Assembly (NCBI RefSeq): GCF_000686905.1
Contig: NZ_JMLW01000012.1
Span: 1-64,000, forward strand
Reading direction: 5' to 3'
DNA from: Marinospirillum insulare DSM 21763
Lineage (GTDB): Bacteria; Pseudomonadota; Gammaproteobacteria; Pseudomonadales; Halomonadaceae
DNA length: 64,000 nt
The notes below the pieces were generated by a model that ran no database searches, was not told the DNA's origin, and was given only the letters and a program-made list of their open reading frames with translations. Positions 1 to 8,564 of the stretch are shown piece by piece. Made by a program: the position numbers and the translations under genes. The first letter of the stretch is position 1. Each line of letters opens with the position of its first letter.

Positions 1-62
1 CTTCTCATTCTTGGTCGATTGAAAAGCATAAGATGCTACAGCAGCTTGCCATCCAATCCTAG
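1..62 (+). CDS. 3' tail of an unidentified gene cut by the window edge
   Basis: An open frame runs in from the left edge (codons from base 3) and ends at a TAG at 60-62. The visible tail is only about 19 residues, ending KMLQQLAIQS, too short to assign. It lies directly upstream of a fused TRAP permease, where the partner TAXI-type solute receptor is often encoded, so a receptor tail is possible. That is inference from position only. Confidence 0.3.
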   Translation, partial: SHSWSIEKHKMLQQLAIQS

Positions 63-145
63 TTTAATGAGTTGCACTTGAGAGTTGAATCCAGGGCCAG
101 TAAACTAATAATAAAGATGGGCAGACCTGCAAGAGGTAAGTTTAT

Positions 146-2737
146 ATGACAGAAAATAAGAACACCAAACGCATTAGTATTGATAATTCACCTACTGAAG
201 CTGCAAAATTTGTTGAGTCAGAAACCGGCTCGCGGTTACCTGTAGGTTTAAGCGGCAAGATTATTCTTCTAGTGGCATTAAGTTGGTCATTATTTCAACT
301 TTGGTACGCTTCTCCTTTTTCCTTAATTAGCTCCTCTTTTGCTCGCCCTATGCATTTGGCTTTTGCCATTTTTCTAGCATTTTTAGCTTATCCAGCTTTT
401 AAAAAGTCCCCGCAAACAAAAATACCTTGGCACGACTGGTTACTGGCTATATTAGGTGTTGCCTCAGCAACCTACCTGGTCTTTGCTTATGAAGCTTTAT
501 CTACTCGCCCTGGCATACCTAATACAACTGATCTTATTTTTGCAGGCGTGGGTATGTTGCTACTTTTAGAAGCTACACGTCGTGCTCTTGGCCCACCTTT
601 AATGGTAGTGGCTGCAATTTTCCTAATTTACACCTATTTTGGCCCTTACTTTCCTGAAGTGATTTCACACCGTGGCGCTAGTCTTGAACGGCTTTTATCT
701 CACCAATGGTTAACCTCAGAAGGGGTGTTTGGTGTTGCTATAGGTGTATCAGTTAGTTTTGTATTTCTGTTTGTACTCTTTGGTGCTTTGCTAGAAAAAG
801 CAGGCGCTGGTAATTATTTTATAAAAGTGGCTTTTTCTCTGTTAGGCCATTTGCGTGGTGGCCCTGCTAAAGCAGCCGTAGTTGCATCGGGTATGTCTGG
901 CCTAATTTCAGGTTCTTCAATAGCCAACGTAGTAACTACGGGTACTTTTACCATTCCTTTAATGAAACGTGTTGGGTTTCCTGCAACTAAAGCCGGTGCT
1001 GTAGAGGTGGCTGCTTCAACTAATGGTCAGCTAACACCCCCCATTATGGGTGCCGCCGCTTTTTTAATGGTTGAATACGTAGGCATTCCTTATTTGGATG
1101 TTATTAAACACGCCATTTTGCCAGCTTTAATTTCTTACTTTGCTTTGTTTTATATTGTTCATCTAGAAGCTTGTAAAGCAGATATGAAGGCTTTACCACG
1201 TCGCCATGAAAGCAAGTTTATTTATTCGTTAATTAACTTTATTAGTGCTTTTTTAGTGCTTGCTGTTCTTACTCTCGTGGTTTACTACGGTATTGGCTGG
1301 ATAAAAATCTACTTAGGTGACTGGGCTTTACCCGTTGTTTTACTTTTAGTGGCAGCTGCTTATGTGGGCTTAATTGCCTATGCTTGCCGTTATCCAGAGC
1401 TAGAAATGGATGATCCAGAAGCTGAGGTCTTAGAGCTTCCAGAAGTTGGCCCGACAGTTAAATCAGGCCTTTACTTCTTGCTTCCAGTGGTTGTTCTAGT
1501 TTGGTGTTTAGCGGTAGAAAAATTTTCACCAGGCTTGGCTGCTTTTTGGGCAACCATTTTCATGATTTTTATTGTGGTAACCCAAAGGCCTTTAAAAAGC
1601 TTCTTTAGAAAAAATAATGATTACCTAGCCGCCACCCGCCAGGGCTTTTCAGAGCTTTTGATGGGTATGATTAATGGCGCTCGCAATATGATAGGTATAG
1701 GTGTTGCAACAGCTGCTGCTGGTATTGTCGTAGGAACGGTCACTTTAACGGGTATCGGTTTAGTGATGACTGATTTCGTAGAATTTATATCAGGTGGAAG
1801 TCTAGTATTAATTTTGCTGTTTACTGCCGTTATCAGCCTGGTATTGGGTATGGGGCTACCAACTACGGCTAACTACATAGTCGTTTCAACCCTAATGGCA
1901 CCGGTGATTGTTGAGTTGGGGGCACAACACGGTTTGATGGTGCCTTTAATTGCTGTGCATCTATTCGTTTTCTATTTTGGGATATTGGCTGATGATACAC
2001 CACCTGTCGGTTTAGCAGCCTTTGCTGCAGCAGCAGTGGCTAGAGCCGACCCAATTAAAACCGGGGTGCAGGGTTTTACCTACGATATACGTACCGCCAT
2101 TCTGCCCTTTATGTTTATTTTTAATACTAATTTGTTGTTGATTGATATAGACAGCGCTTTTCACTTTATAACCGTGGTCTTTGGTGCAATAACCGCCATG
2201 CTGGTGTTCGCAGCGGCAACTCAACACTGGTGGTTAACTAAAAACCGTGTTTGGGAAACCCTAGCATTATTATTAATTACCTTTACTTTATTTAGGCCTG
2301 GGTTTTGGTGGGACATGATTTATCCGCCCATTCAAACACATCCTGCAACTGAAATTTACGAGCTGGCAGAAAAACAGCCAGCCAATACTGCGCTAAAAAT
2401 TTGGGTGAGTGGTGAAAGCCTTGATGGACGCAACATAAAAAAACTGGTGCGCCTACCTTTAGCTGAAGCTGGAACAGGTGAAGAACGCCTTGAGCAAGCG
2501 GGACTCTTATTGCTTGTAGATGAATCTAGCGTTGAAGTGGACTTAATTGCTTTTGACTCCCCAGCAGAAAAAGTGGGTATCGACTTTGGCTGGAAAATAA
2601 GTGCTATAGAAGAAGATTTAGACCAACCAGCCAAGGAATGGATGATGATTCCTCCGCTTATGTTGCTGGGCTTAATAGCTTGGCTACAAAAGCGACGTAT
2701 TCGCTTAGCTAAAATAAAAGGAGGTCAGCATGTTTAA
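146..2737 (+). CDS. TRAP transporter fused permease (DctQM-type, 4TM/12TM)
   Basis: An 863-residue polytopic inner-membrane protein. It joins the small (DctQ-like) and large (DctM-like) permease subunits of a tripartite ATP-independent periplasmic transporter, the type that pairs with TAXI receptors and uses an ion gradient. After a short polar N-terminus there are several helices (about residues 35-170), then the long DctM-like domain with the family motif GMGLPTTANY near residue 568 and the ADDTPPVGLAAFAAAAVA stretch near 620. The polar C-terminus (about 735-830) fits the DUF3394 tail known from these fusions. An AGAGG lies upstream of the ATG. The stop overlaps the following uspA-like gene by 8 bp, suggesting translational coupling. 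Substrate unknown. Confidence 0.93.
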   Translation: MTENKNTKRISIDNSPTEAAKFVESETGSRLPVGLSGKIILLVALSWSLFQLWYASPFSLISSSFARPMHLAFAIFLAFLAYPAFKKSPQTKIPWHDWLLAILGVASATYLVFAYEALSTRPGIPNTTDLIFAGVGMLLLLEATRRALGPPLMVVAAIFLIYTYFGPYFPEVISHRGASLERLLSHQWLTSEGVFGVAIGVSVSFVFLFVLFGALLEKAGAGNYFIKVAFSLLGHLRGGPAKAAVVASGMSGLISGSSIANVVTTGTFTIPLMKRVGFPATKAGAVEVAASTNGQLTPPIMGAAAFLMVEYVGIPYLDVIKHAILPALISYFALFYIVHLEACKADMKALPRRHESKFIYSLINFISAFLVLAVLTLVVYYGIGWIKIYLGDWALPVVLLLVAAAYVGLIAYACRYPELEMDDPEAEVLELPEVGPTVKSGLYFLLPVVVLVWCLAVEKFSPGLAAFWATIFMIFIVVTQRPLKSFFRKNNDYLAATRQGFSELLMGMINGARNMIGIGVATAAAGIVVGTVTLTGIGLVMTDFVEFISGGSLVLILLFTAVISLVLGMGLPTTANYIVVSTLMAPVIVELGAQHGLMVPLIAVHLFVFYFGILADDTPPVGLAAFAAAAVARADPIKTGVQGFTYDIRTAILPFMFIFNTNLLLIDIDSAFHFITVVFGAITAMLVFAAATQHWWLTKNRVWETLALLLITFTLFRPGFWWDMIYPPIQTHPATEIYELAEKQPANTALKIWVSGESLDGRNIKKLVRLPLAEAGTGEERLEQAGLLLLVDESSVEVDLIAFDSPAEKVGIDFGWKISAIEEDLDQPAKEWMMIPPLMLLGLIAWLQKRRIRLAKIKGGQHV

Positions 2738-3176
2738 GCAGCTACTTTTACCCGTAGATATTTCTTGTGGCAGTAACCAGCAAACAATTAAAGCAATAAA
2801 AACTTCTGTGGAGTTAGCCACTGCCAATCAAGCACAACTACATATTTTAACTGTCTTGCCAGGCTTTGGTTCGCCTATGGTCGCTAGTTACTTCCCTAAG
2901 CAAGACCTCAGTAAAATTTTAGATAGCATTTACCTAAAACTGCGGGAATCGGTTGAACAATATATACCCGATGACCTAGATGTTAAGTTAAGGGCAGTGG
3001 AAGGAACTCCACACCAAGAAATACTTAAAGAAGCTAAGCGTATCAAAGCAGATTTAATAGTGCTTCCCAGTCATGACCCTAAACGCATGGAACGATTTTT
3101 CTTAGGTTCTGTGGCTGCCAAGGTGGTTGAGCGGGCGCATGTTTCAGTCATGGTGGTTAGACCCGATCGTAATTAA
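2730..3176 (+). CDS. Universal stress protein (UspA family)
   Basis: A 148-residue single Usp domain. It starts with the usual hydrophobic strand ending in D (LLLPVDIS) and ends with LGSVAAKVVERAHVSVMVVR, which matches the C-terminal nucleotide-binding half of UspA proteins. The usual glycine-rich G-x2-G-x9-G(S/T) loop is degraded: PSHDPKRMERFFLGS lacks the first two glycines, so ATP binding is uncertain. The ATG lies inside the end of the TRAP permease gene and an AGGAGG-like site (aaaggaggtcagc) precedes it closely. Usp proteins are commonly encoded with TRAP transporters and are thought to tune them. Specific role unknown. Confidence 0.9.
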   Translation: MFKQLLLPVDISCGSNQQTIKAIKTSVELATANQAQLHILTVLPGFGSPMVASYFPKQDLSKILDSIYLKLRESVEQYIPDDLDVKLRAVEGTPHQEILKEAKRIKADLIVLPSHDPKRMERFFLGSVAAKVVERAHVSVMVVRPDRN

Positions 3177-3189
3177 TTAGGTGCCTTGT

Positions 3190-4368
3190 ATGCCTTTAAA
3201 AAAACTAAAAGTGTTAGATTTTTCTACTTTATTACCTGGGCCTTATGCTACTAGGCAACTAGCAGACATGGGGGCAGAGGTGTTGCGTATTGAAGCGCCG
3301 AATCGCCCTGAAATAACGCGAGACATGCCGCCTTTTGATGAACAGGGGGTTAACTATATCCATTCTTACCTCAATCGCTCTAAACGCTCGCTCGGCTTAG
3401 ATTTAAAAAAAGCTTCTGCCGTGGAAGTCGTTAAAAAGCTAGTCAAAGACTATGACATAGTGGTTGAGCAGTTTCGTCCGGGTGTTATGGATCGGCTAGG
3501 CCTAGGTTATGAGACACTTAAGGCGATTAATCCGGGTTTAATTTATTGTGCAATTACTGGTTATGGTCAAACTGGCCCGTATAAAAGCCGTCCTGGCCAT
3601 GATATTAACTACTTAGCCATTGCTGGTGTAGCCAGTTATACAGGCCGCCCAAATGAAGGCCCCGTGCCTTTAGGTATTCAAGTAGCAGATATTGCTGGTG
3701 GCTCTATGCATGCGATTACTGGCATTTTGGCTGCTGTAATTGAACGCCAAGACAGTAAGCTAGGTCAGTTTATTGATATCAGCATGACCGATACCGCATT
3801 TGCACTCAATGCTATGACGGGCGCTGGGGCTTTAGGAACAGGCGAATCACCAGGGCTAGGAGAAGGAATTCTTAACGGTGGCTCTTTTTATGACTACTAT
3901 CAAACAGCCGATGGGCGCTACTTTTCTGTTGGTAGCCTAGAGCCGCAGTTTTTAAAACTACTAGCCGAAACCCTAGAGAGCCCACACTTAATGCAGTTGG
4001 GGCTTAGTCAAAAGCCTGAAGATCAGCAGCAACTACGCAAAGAATTAAGCCGTATTTTTGCAAGTAAAAACTATGCAGACTGGCAGTCTATTTTTAAATC
4101 GGTAGATGCCTGTGTTGAGCCAGTTTTAACGCTGACAGAAGCGGCTAATCACCCTCAATTGGTTGAGCGTGAAATGGTGGTCGAGGTAGAAACTAGCTAT
4201 GGTACAAAAATAAAGCAAATCGCCTCACCCATTAAGTTTTCTCGTAATCCAGCCACTTATAAGCAAGCAGGCAGTGGGCTAGGAGCGCAAAGCCATCAGG
4301 TATTAAAAGAGTTGGGCTATACTTCTGAAGCAATAAAACGCTTAGAAGATGAAGGTGCGCTAGGTTAA
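3190..4368 (+). CDS. CaiB/BaiF-family CoA transferase, alpha-methylacyl-CoA racemase type
   Basis: A 392-residue family III CoA-transferase fold. Motifs point to the racemase subgroup (AMACR/MCR): PGPYATRQLADMGAEVLRIE at the N-terminus, NRSKRSLGLDLK, GHDINYLAIAG (the His that acts with an Asp in MCR), VADIAGGSMHA (the Asp shared with the CoA transferases) and VGSLEPQF (the conserved Glu). It would interconvert 2R/2S methyl-branched acyl-CoAs in the cytoplasm. A GTG at 3181 is also in frame, but AGGTG (3180-3184) is well placed for the ATG at 3190, so I use that. It follows the Usp gene by a few bases and is probably co-transcribed with it and the TRAP permease. A carrier for branched or aromatic acids would make sense (inference). 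Confidence 0.88.
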   Translation: MPLKKLKVLDFSTLLPGPYATRQLADMGAEVLRIEAPNRPEITRDMPPFDEQGVNYIHSYLNRSKRSLGLDLKKASAVEVVKKLVKDYDIVVEQFRPGVMDRLGLGYETLKAINPGLIYCAITGYGQTGPYKSRPGHDINYLAIAGVASYTGRPNEGPVPLGIQVADIAGGSMHAITGILAAVIERQDSKLGQFIDISMTDTAFALNAMTGAGALGTGESPGLGEGILNGGSFYDYYQTADGRYFSVGSLEPQFLKLLAETLESPHLMQLGLSQKPEDQQQLRKELSRIFASKNYADWQSIFKSVDACVEPVLTLTEAANHPQLVEREMVVEVETSYGTKIKQIASPIKFSRNPATYKQAGSGLGAQSHQVLKELGYTSEAIKRLEDEGALG

Positions 4369-4384
4369 CTCACTCACTAGCTTA

Positions 4385-5404
4385 CTAAATCATAATTAAA
4401 GGGGCAGGGCGGCTTGAACTAGCTAAGGCTGCCTCTAACTCCTTAATTTGTTGGTTTTTATTGGTTAGTTGAGCATTAAACTCCTCTAGTTTCAGTAGCC
4501 AGGCTGCTTGTTTTTCTTCTAACTGCAACTCTAAACGCTCACTTCTTGCTTCAAGCTGCTGTTGTTGCTTGATTAAGTTCTCTTCTCTTATTTGTTTTCC
4601 TTGCAAGTCTAAGGTTTGTTGCTGGGTCAGTTCTTGGCTGGCACTTAACTGCTTTTCTAGTTGAGCTAAATGTTGCTTAGTCTGCTGCGCTTCTTGTTGC
4701 GCCGCTTCTTTTAAACTTGCTGTTTGCTGGCGTGCCAGATCAACTTCCTGCATCCAGCGTAGCTGGTTTTCTTCATTGCGCTGCTGCTCATGGGCGAGGG
4801 CGGTGATTTGCTCTTCTTTTTGCTTATCAAGGGCTTGCTGACTTAGGGCTTGTTGCTCAAGCAATTCTGCTTTTAAAGCAGCTATTGTTTGCTTAGCTTG
4901 GCTTTCTTTTTCTTGGCTAGCGGTTGTTAAACTGACTAACTGCTGCTGACTGGTTTCTAGCTGTGTTTCTAAACGACTTAATAATGCTGCCTGCTGCTTA
5001 ATATCAGCTAAGAGCGCATTATTTTTATTATCGAGTAATAGGTTTTTTTCCTCCATGCGTTGCGCATCCTCTAAAGCTTGCTGCTTGTCAGTTAAAGCTT
5101 GGCGTATTTCTGCATCGGCTTGTTGTTGATAGCTTTGCAACTTTTCATCAGCTTCTAAACAAGCTTGCTGCCAAAGCTCTTGCGCTATTTTAACTAGGCT
5201 AGCTGGCAAGCCTTGAGAGTCTTGCTCTAAAGGTGTGGCATTGCGCTGATTTTCACGCCATTGCTTTAAATGCTCGCTTATCGTGGTAAAGCTTCCTGTT
5301 CCTAACCAATCCCGTATTCGCTGAATGGTTGGGTTATCACCTTGTTTTTGTAGCTGCAAAGCGGCTTCAACTACGTCTTCGTATTGCACACCCATTCTAG
5401 CCAT
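4385..5404 (-). CDS. KfrA-like DNA-binding protein with long coiled coil
   Basis: A protein of about 339 residues. The first 60 residues resemble the KfrA N-terminal DNA-binding domain (VVEAALQLQKQGDNPTIQRI, then WLGTGSFTTISEHLKQW, a helix-turn-helix that reads DNA). The remaining residues, about 75-335, are almost entirely Gln/Glu/Leu/Ala-rich coiled coil. KfrA proteins of plasmids are autorepressors that can form filaments through the coiled coil. This copy sits on the chromosome, divergent from a tyrosine recombinase, with palindromes in the shared promoter region. A TTG at 5449 is in frame, but the ATG at 5404 has a GGGGA upstream. Likely roles are transcriptional control of the divergent pair or DNA organisation (inference). 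Confidence 0.8.
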   Translation of the reverse strand: MARMGVQYEDVVEAALQLQKQGDNPTIQRIRDWLGTGSFTTISEHLKQWRENQRNATPLEQDSQGLPASLVKIAQELWQQACLEADEKLQSYQQQADAEIRQALTDKQQALEDAQRMEEKNLLLDNKNNALLADIKQQAALLSRLETQLETSQQQLVSLTTASQEKESQAKQTIAALKAELLEQQALSQQALDKQKEEQITALAHEQQRNEENQLRWMQEVDLARQQTASLKEAAQQEAQQTKQHLAQLEKQLSASQELTQQQTLDLQGKQIREENLIKQQQQLEARSERLELQLEEKQAAWLLKLEEFNAQLTNKNQQIKELEAALASSSRPAPLIMI

Positions 5405-5488
5405 TGTTTTGTATCCCCATTCAATCTTTATTTTTAAGCCTGCTTTCAACTAATACAAGCTTTTAAGAAGTTTACGCATAATAATATG

Positions 5489-5516
5489 TATTACGTAATA
5501 TGTAAAATTACTTACA
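5489..5516. repeat. Palindromes in the KfrA-like/recombinase promoter region
   Basis: The 186-bp divergent intergenic region holds a perfect 12-bp palindrome TATTACGTAATA (5489-5500), immediately followed by TGTAA-N6-TTACA (5501-5516). KfrA-type proteins bind inverted or iterated sites in their own promoters, so these are candidate operators. No experimental basis here. Confidence 0.5.
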
Positions 5517-5530
5517 TCAATAAGACCAAA

Positions 5531-5556
5531 TTCATGATAACCGCTATTATCATGAA
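5531..5556. repeat. dif-like inverted repeat, candidate tyrosine recombinase core site
   Basis: TTCATGATAA (5531-5540), a 6-bp centre CCGCTA, and TTATCATGAA (5547-5556) form a perfect 10-bp inverted repeat. The layout of two about 11-bp arms ending in TAA/TTA around a 6-bp spacer is the one used by XerC/XerD-type recombinases (dif, cer). It lies 80 bp upstream of a tyrosine recombinase gene. Candidate recombination core site; alternatively an operator for the KfrA-like protein. Confidence 0.55.
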
Positions 5557-5635
5557 CGCTAAAACTATGAGATACTGTGTAATACAGCTAGCAAAAAACA
5601 CCTAACAACCCTGATTAATAGAGTTTGATTCAGCT

Positions 5636-6832
5636 ATGACTAATAGAAAGCTCAACCCAGCGACAAAATTTGCTTTACCCATGGCACCCTTAGAAGCTTT
5701 GCCAAAACTGCCTGATGAATTAAATGGTCGTTTTGGTGAGAATCGTCCACCTGCCACGCAAATTTGCCAAATTGCAGCCAATACTGATTTAGAAGCTGTT
5801 CAATCTTGGCTAATGGAATATCAAGAACAGCCGCAAACCTTTCGCGCTTATCGAAAAGAAGCTGAAAGACTCTTGTTATGGTGTTGGTTAGAGTTAGGAA
5901 AACCCTTTTCTAGTTTGAATCGCCAAGATTTAGCAGGATATCAAGCATTTTTAGCCGACCCTCAGCCTAGAGAACGTTGGTGTGGGCAAGGCAGAACCCC
6001 TCGCCACTCTGAAGATTGGCGGCCCTTTCAAGGTGGTTTAAGCCAAACCAGCCAACAACACGCACTTAGAGTATTAAAAGGTTTGTTTCAATATTTACAT
6101 GCAGCCGGCTACCTAGCAGGTAACCCTTTAGCTTTATTGCGACAAAGAGAAACCCGCCAAGATTCCCGTAATGTAAGAGAAAGGCATTTAGATCAAGAAA
6201 CTTGGGATGCTTTGGTGGACTTTTTGCAGTACCAGCAAGCTGATGATCTGCAACGCCAAAGGCAGGTAGAGCGCTGGCGACTTTTATTAGCTTTTTTATA
6301 CCTTTTGGCACCGCGTGTTCACGAGGTGGCGCAAGCTAAAATGAATGATTTTTTTCAAAGACGTGGAGATTGGTGGTGGGCAGTTGAAGGTAAGGGTAAA
6401 AAATATGCTGAAATACCTGTTAATACAGCTTTAATTAATGCTTTAAAACGTTACCGTGAATTTTTAAACCTCCCTGCCCTGCCAGCTAGTGATGATTTCA
6501 GCCCAGTGATACGCAACCTAGCAGGCAATAAAGGCATTAGTGCCAATATGATTTATCGCACCATGAAAGATTTAACCGACGAAGCCAGCCAAGCTTTTGA
6601 GGTATCTAACCCAGATATAGCGCAACGCTTAGCTAAAACTTCGACCCACTGGTTTAGACACACATCAATTACTCACCAGGCCGATGCAGGTGTTGAGCTG
6701 AGGTTTTTAGCACGTAATGCGCGGCATTCCAGCCTAGCTACCACACGTATTTATTTACATGAAGAAGACGAACTTTGGCAAGAGCAGAATAAGAAACAAG
6801 ATTGGCAGGCCCCTTGGTCGGAAGAGGATTAG
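5636..6832 (+). CDS. Tyrosine recombinase/integrase (chromosomal, paired with KfrA-like gene)
   Basis: A 398-residue site-specific recombinase. A SAM-like core-binding domain (about residues 60-180; WLMEYQEQPQTFRAYRKEAERLL) is followed by the catalytic domain. The catalytic residues are visible: Arg in APRVHEVAQ (about 226), a Lys in GKGKKYAEIP, H-x-x-R in HWFRHTSITH (about 338-341), His in ARHSSLATTRIYLH (about 363) and the nucleophile Tyr about 9 residues later. It cuts and rejoins DNA through a 3'-phosphotyrosine. There is no phage context on either side. A dif-like site lies just upstream, and the divergent neighbour is a KfrA-like protein. The ribosome-binding site is weak. Its natural substrate is not known. 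Confidence 0.9.
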   Translation: MTNRKLNPATKFALPMAPLEALPKLPDELNGRFGENRPPATQICQIAANTDLEAVQSWLMEYQEQPQTFRAYRKEAERLLLWCWLELGKPFSSLNRQDLAGYQAFLADPQPRERWCGQGRTPRHSEDWRPFQGGLSQTSQQHALRVLKGLFQYLHAAGYLAGNPLALLRQRETRQDSRNVRERHLDQETWDALVDFLQYQQADDLQRQRQVERWRLLLAFLYLLAPRVHEVAQAKMNDFFQRRGDWWWAVEGKGKKYAEIPVNTALINALKRYREFLNLPALPASDDFSPVIRNLAGNKGISANMIYRTMKDLTDEASQAFEVSNPDIAQRLAKTSTHWFRHTSITHQADAGVELRFLARNARHSSLATTRIYLHEEDELWQEQNKKQDWQAPWSEED

Positions 6833-6941
6833 CCTAACAAATCGATTTATAAAGTTAAGATAGCTTGCAAGTAATACTGACTCAGGCACTATCCGCTACC
6901 TATTTTTATTTTCTAAGTTTTTTATTGGAACGGATGTCTGT

Positions 6942-7463
6942 ATGAATTTTTCTAAGGCTGGAGTTTTAGTATTACTAGTTGCTTGCTTGCCATCAATAAC
7001 CAGTGCAAAACAAGTTGAGCCAGCTGAAAACAACTTGATTCAGAAGATTTTTCAACCTGTGCCCTCTGAAGCCTATTGGTACCTGCAAACCAGTATTGGA
7101 ACTAAGCACTTCAACCCCAAACCTGAGCATAATAATCGCCAAAAACTTTTTAGTGTTGAACGTAACCGCGATGATAGCTATCTCTGGGGCGGTGCAACTT
7201 TTCTTAATTCTTTTAAGCAGCGTACTTATTATGCCTACCTAGGCAAGCGTTACGATTTTGGTGAGTCACCTTTTTGTGGCAAGTTAACCGCAGGCTTTTT
7301 ACACGGTTATAAAGGTGAGTATCGCGATAAAATTCCTCTTAATCGTTATAAGACTGCCCCAGCTATCCTGCCTTCTTTAGGTGTGCAATATAAACGCTTG
7401 CATCTAGAAGGCATTTTAGCTGGTTCAGCTGCAATGATGATCAATGCCGGAATCAGACTTTAA
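6942..7463 (+). CDS. Secreted, probably outer-membrane beta-barrel-like protein
   Basis: A 173-residue protein with a clear signal peptide (hydrophobic residues 7-18, predicted cleavage after SITSA). The mature part is rich in aromatic and glycine residues in alternating patterns (YLWGGATFLNSFKQRTYYAYLGKRYDF, GKLTAGFLHGYKGEYRDK) and ends in a strand closing with INAGIRL. This looks like a small outer-membrane barrel. Similar proteins in pseudomonads are sometimes labelled sn-glycerol-3-phosphate transporter, a label I see no support for. It is convergent with the following lipoprotein gene. Function unknown. Confidence 0.7.
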   Translation: MNFSKAGVLVLLVACLPSITSAKQVEPAENNLIQKIFQPVPSEAYWYLQTSIGTKHFNPKPEHNNRQKLFSVERNRDDSYLWGGATFLNSFKQRTYYAYLGKRYDFGESPFCGKLTAGFLHGYKGEYRDKIPLNRYKTAPAILPSLGVQYKRLHLEGILAGSAAMMINAGIRL

Positions 7464-7466
7464 AAC

Positions 7467-8066
7467 TTACCAGCCACGTGGCAAAGAACAACGCAGCCTT
7501 CCTTGAACAGCACCGCTAACATTGATAGCTTTTGATTTGCCGCGTCGGTATTCTCTTTCAGAGCCGGCTAGCGTGTCGCAATTACGCCACCTAGACTTGC
7601 AAACTGAAACATTCAAACCATCAAAACCAACTTCAACGTAGGTTTTTTGAGTTCTTCTGTCTTTACGTGCAAGGGCTAGGTCAACCCCTTTTTCATTGCG
7701 CTGCAATTCAAAGCTAACCCCTTGAGCGGCATGCCAGCTTTTTCCAAACTTAGCTTTTGCTCCAGTAATTGAACATTGAATAAGGTTTCCATAAGCTGCA
7801 TTGCTGCGCGTTGCGGCTAAGCGTTCTTTTTCTTCGTCTTCTCGCAAAGATTTAATTGCCCATTGCTTACGCTTTTCTTTTTGAAGCTGGTATTTACGTT
7901 GTTTTTCAGCTTCATCAAGCTTGGCCTGCTGTTGCCTTGCTGCAAAGCGTTTAGATTCAGGCAAAGCTTCCCACTCGTCGGCACTCATACCTAATGGATA
8001 ACTTGTACAGGCCACCAAAGTTACTAAAATAAAGCTGATTAAACCTAATAAAGTAATATTTCTCAT
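7467..8066 (-). CDS. Hypothetical lipoprotein
   Basis: A 199-residue protein with a short basic N-terminus, a hydrophobic stretch and a lipobox LVAC (Cys about residue 20). This predicts lipidation and anchoring on the outer face of the inner membrane or in the outer membrane. A charged helical segment (about 40-90, rich in Q, K, E, R) follows, then a mixed C-terminal domain with cysteines (CSITGAKAKFG, VSVCKSRWRNCDTL, GRLRCSLPRG). I do not recognise the family. The 3' end is only 3 bp from the convergent barrel gene. Confidence 0.65.
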   Translation of the reverse strand: MRNITLLGLISFILVTLVACTSYPLGMSADEWEALPESKRFAARQQQAKLDEAEKQRKYQLQKEKRKQWAIKSLREDEEKERLAATRSNAAYGNLIQCSITGAKAKFGKSWHAAQGVSFELQRNEKGVDLALARKDRRTQKTYVEVGFDGLNVSVCKSRWRNCDTLAGSEREYRRGKSKAINVSGAVQGRLRCSLPRGW

Positions 8067-8154
8067 TAATCCATCCGAAGCATTAGTTTATAGACCAAGA
8101 ATCAACTGCTAGTATGTACCTTCTTAACACTTTTTTCACTTGCTTGGAGTCAGC

Positions 8155-8547
8155 ATGTTAGGGAAATTGCTTATAACAGCAATCGTTGGTGGGGTAGTTT
8201 ACTTTTTATGGCGAAAACAGCAGGAACAAACCACTGCTCCTAACCGGACTGGAAATCATCAGCAGCCTAGACTTGCTGACGCTAGCCCTAAACCACCTAT
8301 AAAACTCATTTTTTCATCTGTATTAGCTATATTTATTTTAGTAACAGCGGCTTGGATGGTTTATGACTGGAAAGATCAACGCACTTTACTAGAAGTTAAA
8401 GTAATTACGCCTAATACATCTGACATAGCGACTTACCAAGTGTATAAAAAAGACCTACAAGAACGTGGGTTTACAACTCGTGACGGACAACTGATTCGCA
8501 TTGCCAACAGTGAGCGTATGGAAGTACGCCGCCTAGATGCCCACTAG
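8155..8547 (+). CDS. Hypothetical two-helix membrane protein
   Basis: About 130 residues. One hydrophobic helix is at the extreme N-terminus (LLITAIVGGVVYFLW). A second is near residues 45-65 (LIFSSVLAIFILVTAAWMV). A polar C-terminal domain of about 60 residues then holds VKVITPNTSDIATYQVYKKDL and probably lies in the periplasm or cytoplasm next to the membrane. A TTG start at 8140 is possible, but GGAG at 8145-8148 fits the ATG at 8155. It is followed closely by the SufE-like gene. Function unknown. Confidence 0.7.
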   Translation: MLGKLLITAIVGGVVYFLWRKQQEQTTAPNRTGNHQQPRLADASPKPPIKLIFSSVLAIFILVTAAWMVYDWKDQRTLLEVKVITPNTSDIATYQVYKKDLQERGFTTRDGQLIRIANSERMEVRRLDAH

Positions 8548-8564
8548 CAACTGGAGATTTAACC

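Noticed and set aside
5575-5589. CTGTGTAATACAG as a LexA box near the recombinase gene
   Set aside because: The half-sites are 5 bp apart; a LexA box needs 8.
6942-7463. sn-glycerol-3-phosphate transporter
   Set aside because: The protein is a 173-residue secreted, probably barrel-like protein; it has no features of a glycerol-phosphate transporter.
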